Source of the DNA: Deltaproteobacteria bacterium
GTDB lineage: Bacteria; Desulfobacterota; Syntrophia; Syntrophales; UBA2210
Reading direction: 5' to 3'
DNA: 9,135 nt
Assembly: GCA_016935935.1 (NCBI GenBank)
Contig: JAFGPZ010000056.1
Span: forward strand, 1 to 9,135
Program-made: the position numbers and the translations under genes
Part shown: piece after piece, positions 1 to 5,635 of the stretch
How the letters are laid out: every line of letters starts with the position of its first letter
Numbering within the stretch: position 1 is the stretch's first letter
The notes under the pieces: model-generated
Database searches by the model: none
Seen by the model: only the letters and a program-made list of their open reading frames with translations
What the model was told of the DNA's origin: nothing

Positions 1-186
1 AAGGTGCCCGAGGGACAGTTTGAAACTCTTGGTGGATTCATCTTTCATATAATCCAAAAGATACCCGTGTCGGGAGAGAAAATCAGACACAACAACCTGG
101 AGATGATTATTGAATCCGCAGACGAGAGAAGGATCAAACGCGTAAGAATAAAAAGAAAAGATTACGAGGCATTAAGGAACATTTAA
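1..186 (+). CDS. corC: CorC/HlyC-family CBS-domain transporter-associated protein, C-terminal fragment (5' end outside window)
   Basis: The reading frame is open from the first base and ends at tandem stops (TAA TAA, 184-189), so only the last 61 codons are here. The visible peptide (VPEGQFETLGGFIFHII at its start, then a stretch ending ERRIKRVRIKRK) matches the CorC_HlyC C-terminal domain. That domain characteristically has a [DE]xxETLGGF motif, a short beta-rich core and a basic RRIxxVRI ending. Family members (CorC/YbeX, haemolysin-C-like) carry two CBS domains upstream and are tied to divalent cation homeostasis and, for YbeX, to ribosome metabolism. Neither CBS domain can be seen here. 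The gene lies 4 nt before lnt, as ybeX does in the E. coli ybeZ-ybeY-ybeX-lnt cluster, which supports the CorC/YbeX branch over an unrelated CBS protein. The family call is firm; the symbol is an inference from context. Confidence 0.8.
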   Translation, partial: KVPEGQFETLGGFIFHIIQKIPVSGEKIRHNNLEMIIESADERRIKRVRIKRKDYEALRNI

Positions 187-190
187 TAAT

Positions 191-1726
191 ATGGACAGGA
201 AAGCATTTATTTTATCAGCAGCCTCTGGAGTCTTGCTATTTATCTCCTTTCCAGCATATGAATTCCATTATGTTATATGGGTCGCAATAGTTCCTCTCCT
301 CTATGCCTTAAAGGGCAGATCCCTTTCTCAATCATTCTTCATAGGTTTGATATCTGGTCTCGTATATAATGTTGGGATAATATATTGGGTTTCCTTCGTG
401 GTGGTTCACTATGGGTATTTACCTCTCTACCTAGGTATTTCCGTTATGCTTCTGCTGGCACTATATCTGAGTCTGTATGTTTCTCTCTTCTCAGTAGCGC
501 TTGTCTATCTGAGAAGAAAGGGAATAAGGGACATCTATTCGGCCCCACTGCTGTGGACGGTCTTTGAATTTGCAAAAGCACATTTTCTAACGGGTTTCCC
601 ATGGGAAAACCTTGCGCATTCTCAATATGATTTTACGCTATTGATACAGATCGCAGATGTGACAGGGATCTTTGGAATAACTTTTTTGATTGTCTTAATA
701 AACTGCGCCTTCTACGATTTGTTGACTATGCAGTTGAGGAAAACTTTCTTTAAAGAAGTTATTTCGGTGACAATCGTTTTCGGTCTCATCATTTTTTACG
801 GGTTCTATCGGATTGAAAATGTTCAAAACTCACTAAAGGATACCGACCATATGAATGTTTCACTTATACAGGGCAACATTGATCAATCTGTCAAGTGGGA
901 TCCCAAGTTCCAAATGGATACTCTAAGGATATACCGCGAGTTGTCCTTTATGGCCTCTGCTTCAGAACCAAGTCTGATTGTATGGCCTGAGACGGCAGCT
1001 CCCTTTTATTTTCAGAATATCGATGAAATGCATGAAAATATTTTAGACATTGCCAGAAGAACTGGCGCGTACCTTCTCCTTGGCAGTCCCAGTTATGTAA
1101 ATGACAAGGACCGGTATCTTTTTAAAAACAGCGTCTATATGGTATCTCCAGAGGGTAAAATCGTCGGTAGATATGACAAGACTCACCTTGTGCCATTCGG
1201 GGAGTATGTCCCGTTTAAAAAGTTCCTTTTTTTTGTTCAAAAATTGGTTGTCGGAGCTGGTGATTTTATACCAGGCGACGGTATAACAACGCTCACGATG
1301 GATGGTAAGGGGCTCGGCGTTTTGATTTGTTACGAGGGGATATTCCCAGAAATCAGTTCCGAATACGGGGCGAAAGGAAGTACGCTTCTCGTAAATGTAA
1401 CTAATGATGCCTGGTACGGATGGACATCGGCGCCGTACCAACATCTGACAATGGCGGTATTTCGTGCCGTGGAAAACCGGACCCACTTTGTAAGGGCCGC
1501 TAATACGGGAATAAGCGCAATAATAGATCCAACGGGAAAGATAATTTCCAGGACGGGACTCTTTGAAAGAGCGGTGCTCAATGGTAGAGTACAGTTGTCA
1601 AGTCAAATTACCTTTTATGAATTATATGGTGATTTGTTCGTATATGTCTGTGGAGTTCTCATCTTAGTTGTATTTTTATTTTCACTGACAAGGAGGAGAG
1701 TTAGAGATGATAGAAACTATCTATGA
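191..1726 (+). CDS. lnt: Apolipoprotein N-acyltransferase
   Basis: Lnt transfers the third acyl chain from a phospholipid to the N-terminal cysteine of diacylated lipoproteins at the inner membrane, the last step of lipoprotein maturation. The 511-aa product has the usual family length. The N-terminal half (about residues 5-205) is a series of hydrophobic membrane segments. A periplasmic nitrilase-type domain follows (about 222-475), then one C-terminal membrane segment (about 482-503). The catalytic triad is visible: E267 in VWPET, K330 in RYDKTHLVPFGEYVP, and C380 in VLICYE. The NVTNDAWYG motif is also intact. Start: ATG four nt after the preceding stops, with AAGGA at 174-178 at a rather long spacing of 12 nt, so translational coupling to the upstream gene is plausible. 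The 3' end overlaps prfB by 20 nt. The neighbouring transglycosylase gene encodes a likely Lnt substrate. Confidence 0.97.
   Translation: MDRKAFILSAASGVLLFISFPAYEFHYVIWVAIVPLLYALKGRSLSQSFFIGLISGLVYNVGIIYWVSFVVVHYGYLPLYLGISVMLLLALYLSLYVSLFSVALVYLRRKGIRDIYSAPLLWTVFEFAKAHFLTGFPWENLAHSQYDFTLLIQIADVTGIFGITFLIVLINCAFYDLLTMQLRKTFFKEVISVTIVFGLIIFYGFYRIENVQNSLKDTDHMNVSLIQGNIDQSVKWDPKFQMDTLRIYRELSFMASASEPSLIVWPETAAPFYFQNIDEMHENILDIARRTGAYLLLGSPSYVNDKDRYLFKNSVYMVSPEGKIVGRYDKTHLVPFGEYVPFKKFLFFVQKLVVGAGDFIPGDGITTLTMDGKGLGVLICYEGIFPEISSEYGAKGSTLLVNVTNDAWYGWTSAPYQHLTMAVFRAVENRTHFVRAANTGISAIIDPTGKIISRTGLFERAVLNGRVQLSSQITFYELYGDLFVYVCGVLILVVFLFSLTRRRVRDDRNYL
1691..1696 (+). promoter_or_regulatory. prfB ribosome binding site inside the end of lnt
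   Basis: A perfect AGGAGG lies 10 nt before the ATG at 1707, inside the lnt codons for its C-terminal arginine run. It fixes the prfB start upstream of the frameshift site. That start would otherwise be missed, because the long open frame only begins after the in-frame UGA. Confidence 0.85.
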
Positions 1727-2796
1727 AACCTTAAAGGAATTGAAAAAAAGAATAGAAACACTGCGAGGTTATCTTTGAAATAGATAAAAAGGAAGAGCGG
1801 GCAAAGATACTGGAAAAGCAGGCGATGCAGGCTGACTTTTGGAGTGAACCAGAAAAAGCCAGGGATGTCCTGAAAGAAAAAAATGACCTGGAAGAGGTAA
1901 TCAAAAGTCTTAATGGGAAGAAAGAGACCATTAAAGAATTGACAATGCTTTTTGAGATGGCGCAGGAGGAGGACGATGAAAGTACTCTACGGGATATCGG
2001 TGAAGACCTGAATGAACTTGAATCATCTGTCAGGAGTGATGAATTCAAACTGATGCTTGGCAGTGAAGAAGACGCGGGAAACGCAATACTGGTTATTCAC
2101 GCGGGAGCCGGCGGTACAGAGGCCCAGGACTGGGGGGAAATGCTTCTTAGAATGTATCTCAGGTGGGCGGAAAGAAGAAACTATTCTACTGAAATAATTG
2201 ATTTTCAGGCAGGAGATGAAGCAGGCATAAAGAGTGTAACAATGACGATCAACGGCCGATACTCATACGGTTACGCAAAGGCGGAGGTGGGGATTCACAG
2301 ACTTGTGCGTATATCACCGTTTGATACCGGCGGGAGACGTCACACATCATTCGCCTCCGTATTTGTCTACCCTGAGATCAGTGACGACGTTCTCGTTGAA
2401 CTTGATGAAAATGACATCCGCATAGACACCTACCGGGCAAGCGGGGCAGGTGGCCAGCACGTCAATAAGACAGACTCGGCCATCAGGATTACCCATTTCC
2501 CAACAGGGATTGTTGTTCAATGTCAGAATGAACGATCACAGCATAAAAACAAGGCAATGGCTTTAAAGGTTTTAAAGTCACGATTGTACGAGATGAAGCT
2601 TAGAGAAAAAAATGAAATGAAGGAAGAAATGAACAAGGGGAAAAAGCAAATAGCCTGGGGAAGTCAGATACGTTCCTATGTGCTGCATCCTTACAAAATG
2701 ATAAAGGATCATCGTACGGGCATGGAAGTGGGTAATGTGGACAGGGTATTAGACGGAGACATTGACGATTTGATTGAGGCATATCTTATGAGTTGA
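1707..2796 (+). CDS. prfB: Peptide chain release factor 2, expressed by programmed +1 frameshift
   Basis: RF2 recognises UGA and UAA stop codons and triggers peptide release. The gene is read as 1707-1775 joined to 1777-2796: 23 codons in frame 0, then 339 in the +1 frame, for 362 aa (E. coli RF2 has 365). Frame 0 ends in RGYL followed by UGA (1776-1778). Skipping one base continues as EIDKKEERAKILEKQ, which aligns with the known RF2 N terminus. The stop-recognition tripeptide SPF is at residues 203-205, which identifies RF2 and not RF1. The catalytic GGQ is at 248-250 in the context GAGGQHVNKTDSAIRITH. The N-terminal helical domain and PCRF region are complete. The start lies inside lnt behind a strong AGGAGG, so the two genes are almost certainly co-transcribed. 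The true stop at 2794-2796 is UGA followed by C, also an RF2 codon. Identification is secure; use of this exact frameshift site is a family inference. Confidence 0.97.
1765..1779 (+). promoter_or_regulatory. prfB programmed +1 frameshift site (SD-like GAGGT, CTT slippery codon, in-frame TGA)
   Basis: The sequence GAGGTTATCTTTGAA corresponds to the classic prfB recoding element. The tRNA-Leu on CUU (1773-1775) slips to UUU (1774-1776) when low RF2 leaves the UGA (1776-1778) unread, and reading resumes at GAA (1777-1779). An internal Shine-Dalgarno-like GAGGT (1765-1769) takes the place of the AGGGGG seen in E. coli. Two details differ from the E. coli site. The final G of the SD-like core is 4 nt from CUU, not 3, and the base after UGA is A where E. 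coli has C. The effect is autoregulation: less RF2 gives more frameshifting. Confidence 0.93.
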
Positions 2797-2818
2797 CCGG
2801 TTCGAACCTTTTATACCG

Positions 2819-2846
2819 CCCCTCTCAGTCTTCTCCAGGGGAGGGG
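2819..2846 (+). terminator. GC-rich inverted repeat after prfB, possible terminator or mRNA 3' structure
   Basis: CCCCTC (2819-2824) is complementary to GAGGGG (2841-2846), a 6-bp stem with a 16-nt loop. A smaller alternative hairpin, CTCC-AGG-GGAG, sits inside at 2833-2843. The repeat begins 22 nt after the prfB stop. It is followed by AAAA, not a T run; the nearest T run is at 2874-2878 with no good stem directly before it. It is therefore not a textbook intrinsic terminator. It could be a 3' stabilising structure, a dispersed intergenic repeat, or a Rho-assisted end. Confidence 0.3.
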
Positions 2847-2880
2847 AAAATGGACTTATTGCGAGGCCATCGGTTTTTAT

Positions 2881-2892
2881 TAATTGCAATTA
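2881..2892. promoter_or_regulatory. 12-bp perfect palindrome abutting the -35 box, candidate regulator site
   Basis: TAATTGCAATTA is its own reverse complement over all 12 bases and ends exactly where the TTGACA at 2893 begins. The position would suit either an activator or a repressor that contacts the -35 region. No regulator is encoded in the window and I do not recognise the motif. An AT-rich palindrome can also arise by chance. Confidence 0.35.
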
Positions 2893-2923
2893 TTGACAAA
2901 AAAGTTTAGTCATCCCCTATATT
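2893..2923 (+). promoter_or_regulatory. Probable sigma70-type promoter for the lytic transglycosylase gene
   Basis: A perfect -35 TTGACA (2893-2898) is followed by a -10-like TATATT (2918-2923). The 19-nt spacer is 2 nt longer than the optimum. The expected transcript start is near 2930, giving a 5' untranslated region of about 90 nt before the ATG at 3022. It is the only strong hexamer pair noticed in this 225-bp intergenic stretch, and it separates the transglycosylase gene from the lnt-prfB unit. Confidence 0.5.
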
Positions 2924-2936
2924 AAATTGAACAGTG

Positions 2937-2949
2937 CCCGTAATACGGG
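2937..2949. repeat. Short dyad (CCCGT-AAT-ACGGG) downstream of the promoter
   Basis: The 5-bp arms 2937-2941 and 2945-2949 are perfect complements with a 3-nt centre, placed about 7-20 nt after the predicted transcript start. It could be an operator half-site pair or a small hairpin at the 5' end of the mRNA. ATAATTTT follows, so a weak attenuator-like role is conceivable but unsupported. The remaining leader up to the RBS (GGGAG, 3008-3012) shows nothing else I recognise. Confidence 0.35.
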
Positions 2950-3021
2950 ATAATTTTACTAATGAATATGCTTTTCCCCAAATAACACATTATGTATTAC
3001 TAAAAATGGGAGTTTCTTTTT

Positions 3022-5175
3022 ATGGTTAATTTGAGAGGTTCATTCATTTCCATCTGTCTGGGTTCCTTATTATTTATTTCATGCGCATACCCGGTTCAAA
3101 TAGATACGCAACAGGTATTTCCGCCTGCTCCTGTTAAGCCAAAAGAATCCACTGTACTTGAGCAGGATAAACAAAGGTCTGATGATGTCACTGAGAAAGA
3201 CAAAAAAGAATCAGTAACCTTAATTGACAAAAATCAGGGGGCTCCTCTTGTTTCAATTTCAAAGGAAGAAGACATCCTTTTTCACAGTGCTCTCAAGGGT
3301 GATAGTATCGCTGAGGGTAAGAAGGAAATGGAGAAACCTTACGCAGAAGCACTTTCATCCGCTGAAAGGGTCGAGAGCGATGCCGCAGTAAAGGAAATTT
3401 CCATTGGTGAAGGGAGTAACGGTGAGGGCAAAAATCAGGATCAGGAAAAGACGGATGCGGCGCTGGAACTTCTCAGTCAGTCACAGAATCTGTGGGAAAA
3501 GGGTGATCTGGACGCATCGCTTGCATTGCTGGATGATGCCTATTACCTTATAATCGAACTAGATGGTGATCCCAACATATCATGGCAGAAGGACGACCTC
3601 CGATTCCTCATAGCTAAAAGAATCCTGGAGATATACACAGCAAGGAGCAATGTAGCCACGGGTCACCAGAGTGAGGTTCCTCTCGTCATGAACAATGACG
3701 TTCAGAAGGAGATTAAACTCTTTCAAACATCGGAGAAAAACTTCTTCATACGCTCCTACAAAAGATCTGGCCTATATCGACCAATGATTTTAGAGAAGCT
3801 GAAAGAGGCTGGACTTCCCGAAGAACTTTCCTGGCTGCCCCTCGTAGAGAGCGGTTTCAAGATTATAGCACTCTCGAGGGCTAGGGCTCTTGGATTATGG
3901 CAGTTTATTCCTTCAACTGGATATAAATTTGGTCTCAAAAGAGACGATTGGATAGATGAAAGAATGGATGCCGAGAAATCGACGGACGCGGCGATTGCCT
4001 ACCTGAAAGAACTGCACGAAATATTCGGCGACTGGTATACTGTACTTGCCTCCTATAACTGCGGGGAGGGGAGGGTACTCAGGGTTATATCGAGGCAGCA
4101 TATGAATTATCTCGATAATTTCTGGGACCTCTATCGCCAGCTTCCATCTGAAACTGCTCGATATGTGCCGCGATTTATTGCAACGCTGCACATCATAAAA
4201 GATCCCGAGAAATATGGCATCGATCTGGGTGATTCACTGGATGAACCGATCCCCTATGAGACAGTGACGGTAAAGAAATCGATGCAATTGAAAGACATAG
4301 CGCAAAATCTTGGTGTGCCTGAAAACACGATCAATGCAATCAATTCGGAATTACGACACAAGATTACACCTGATGGAGAATATGTTTTGAAAATTCCACT
4401 GGGAATGGCAGAGAAATTCGCCCTTGTAGCGGACAAAATTCCTCGAGCAAGGAAGCCGGGTCCCACCTATGTCAGGCACAAGGTGCGTTCTGGTGAGTCA
4501 CTATCCGTTATTGCGAATAGATACAAAACATCGATAAATGCCATAGTCGCCGCTAACAATCTTAGAAGCCAGCACTCGATCCGTATCGGCACATGGCTGA
4601 AAATACCGTCGCGAGGGTACGTAGCTTCCGGAAGCACAGACACGTCCGGTAAACCGTCGACAGATCAGAAAGAAGCCGCAAAGGGGGAGATTATCAAGTA
4701 CCGTGTGAAAAGAGGAGATTCTCTATGGCTTCTTGCGAAACGCTATGACACTACCGTATCGGAAATAAAAAGGCTGAGCGGGTTGAGCCGCAGCAGTTTA
4801 TATGTAGGGCAGATCATTACAATAAGAAACGGGAGTGATGCCACTGCAACGACTTCGACAAAGACCTATACGGTAAAAAAGGGTGATTCACTCTCGGTGA
4901 TTGCCGAGAGACACAGGATAAGTCTGGCAGAGCTTCTCAGGTTGAATAACTTCAATATTAAGACGATACTTTACCCGGGACAGACAATCTCAGTAAGAAA
5001 CGGGAGTGATGCCACTGCAACGACTTCGACAAATACCTATACGGTAAAAAGGGGTGACTCACTTTCGGTGATTGCCGAGAGACACAGGATAAGTCTGGCA
5101 GAGCTCCTCAGGTTGAATAATTTCAATACCAAGACGACGCTTTATCCGGGACAGACAATTGTAGTGACGGAATAA
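3022..5175 (+). CDS. mltD: MltD-like membrane-bound lytic transglycosylase lipoprotein with five LysM-like modules
   Basis: The enzyme would cleave the MurNAc-GlcNAc bond of peptidoglycan non-hydrolytically in the periplasm. The N terminus is a lipoprotein-type signal ending LLFISC, so Cys21 would be the lipidated residue; F at -3 is less usual than L. A charged, Lys/Glu-rich linker runs to about residue 145, then a helical region (about 145-235). The SLT catalytic domain (about 240-400) has the predicted catalytic Glu276 in PLVESGF, followed by ALGLWQFIPSTG and ASYNCGEG, typical of the MltD branch. A divergent LysM-like module (about 415-458) is followed by four clear LysM modules (about 483-530, 558-604, 614-658, 671-715). 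At 717 aa it is far longer than E. coli MltD (452 aa, two LysM). Start: ATG with GGGAG 9 nt upstream. The gene has its own probable promoter. The exact transglycosylase subfamily is less certain than the domain content. Confidence 0.9.
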   Translation: MVNLRGSFISICLGSLLFISCAYPVQIDTQQVFPPAPVKPKESTVLEQDKQRSDDVTEKDKKESVTLIDKNQGAPLVSISKEEDILFHSALKGDSIAEGKKEMEKPYAEALSSAERVESDAAVKEISIGEGSNGEGKNQDQEKTDAALELLSQSQNLWEKGDLDASLALLDDAYYLIIELDGDPNISWQKDDLRFLIAKRILEIYTARSNVATGHQSEVPLVMNNDVQKEIKLFQTSEKNFFIRSYKRSGLYRPMILEKLKEAGLPEELSWLPLVESGFKIIALSRARALGLWQFIPSTGYKFGLKRDDWIDERMDAEKSTDAAIAYLKELHEIFGDWYTVLASYNCGEGRVLRVISRQHMNYLDNFWDLYRQLPSETARYVPRFIATLHIIKDPEKYGIDLGDSLDEPIPYETVTVKKSMQLKDIAQNLGVPENTINAINSELRHKITPDGEYVLKIPLGMAEKFALVADKIPRARKPGPTYVRHKVRSGESLSVIANRYKTSINAIVAANNLRSQHSIRIGTWLKIPSRGYVASGSTDTSGKPSTDQKEAAKGEIIKYRVKRGDSLWLLAKRYDTTVSEIKRLSGLSRSSLYVGQIITIRNGSDATATTSTKTYTVKKGDSLSVIAERHRISLAELLRLNNFNIKTILYPGQTISVRNGSDATATTSTNTYTVKRGDSLSVIAERHRISLAELLRLNNFNTKTTLYPGQTIVVTE
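4823..5160 (+). repeat. Tandem duplication of a 171-bp LysM-linker unit
   Basis: The segments 4823-4989 and 4994-5160 align without gaps at a period of 171 nt (57 codons). I count 11 mismatches by eye over 167 positions, about 93% identity. Each unit encodes a linker (NGSDATATTST) followed by one whole LysM module. The two proteins differ at only a few residues within the shared part (K/N, K/R, I/T, I/T), and most nucleotide changes are silent. The third LysM (about 558-604) is clearly more diverged, so this is a recent in-frame duplication of the terminal module. Confidence 0.95.
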
Positions 5176-5191
5176 CCGTTCCATGTCAGTC
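5150..5191. terminator. Nested inverted repeat spanning both convergent stop codons, possible weak bidirectional terminator
   Basis: GACAGACA (5150-5157) pairs with TGTCAGTC (5184-5191) at seven of eight positions. Inside it ACGG (5167-5170) pairs with CCGT (5176-5179) around a loop containing the TAA stop. The structure covers the 10-bp gap between the transglycosylase and ybeY stops. No T run follows on either strand, so a conventional Rho-independent terminator is not supported. Confidence 0.25.
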
Positions 5192-5635
5192 TATGAGATA
5201 TCCCTTTAATTCAAGGAATAATTCACGCTCCTTTTCCTTCATGATTGCCGCTTCCGATTCGGATCTTTCATGGTCGAAGCCGATGAGGTGAAGGACTCCA
5301 TGAATAAGCAGGTAGGCCACTTCGTCGTCAAAATCAAACCCTTCGCTTTGGGCATCCCGGAGCGCTGTATCAACGGATACGACGATATCACCAAGAACAT
5401 GCGGGTTTATGTCGCCGAATTCGCCTTCCATCATGGGAAAGGCGATTACATTGGTTGGATAATCTCTGTTGAGGTATTGTCTGTTCATCTCAGTGATTTC
5501 TTCATCATTTACAAAGAGAAGGCTCAGTTCCTTATCCTTACAGTTGATTTTCTCTAAAATCCTGGATAGATATTTCCGTATCTTTTGGACGTCTATTTTT
5601 ATTTTTTTTTGCTGATTTTTTACTAATACCGCCAT
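5186..5635 (-). CDS. ybeY: Endoribonuclease/rRNA maturation factor YbeY
   Basis: YbeY is a zinc-dependent single-strand endoribonuclease involved in 16S rRNA 3'-end maturation and 70S ribosome quality control. The 149-aa product has the family's zinc motif, HGVLHLIGFDHE, with ligands H112, H116 and H122. It also has the conserved NxxYxxxDYPTNVIAFP segment and the LGDIVVS strand. I chose the ATG at 5635. It follows a purine-rich AAGGGGAG and gives the normal N terminus (MAVLVKNQ). A longer in-frame start at 5686 would add 17 residues resembling nothing in the family and extend overlap with the upstream gene. Even so, the first 98 nt overlap the end of the HD-domain gene in another frame, so translational coupling is likely. 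The stop is 10 bp from the convergent transglycosylase stop. Confidence 0.95.
   Translation of the reverse strand: MAVLVKNQQKKIKIDVQKIRKYLSRILEKINCKDKELSLLFVNDEEITEMNRQYLNRDYPTNVIAFPMMEGEFGDINPHVLGDIVVSVDTALRDAQSEGFDFDDEVAYLLIHGVLHLIGFDHERSESEAAIMKEKERELFLELKGYLID

Noticed and set aside
1043..1581. Open antisense frames within lnt (minus strand)
   Set aside because: The products have no recognisable domain or proper ribosome site and lie opposite the conserved nitrilase-domain coding region. They are shadows of lnt.
1776..1778. In-frame UGA in prfB read as a pseudogene or sequencing frameshift
   Set aside because: The slippery CUU, upstream SD-like GAGGT and intact downstream RF2 with SPF and GGQ fit the conserved programmed frameshift exactly.
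2799..2808. GGTTCGAACC resembles a tRNA T-arm, suggesting a tRNA or an integration-site remnant
   Set aside because: The bases either side do not form a T-stem, and the sequence upstream is the end of prfB, leaving no room for a tRNA body. It is a 10-bp palindrome, most likely by chance.
4823..5160. Direct repeats considered as a CRISPR array or mobile-element repeats
   Set aside because: Only two units of 171 bp, in frame, each encoding a LysM module with its linker and no spacers; this is a domain duplication.
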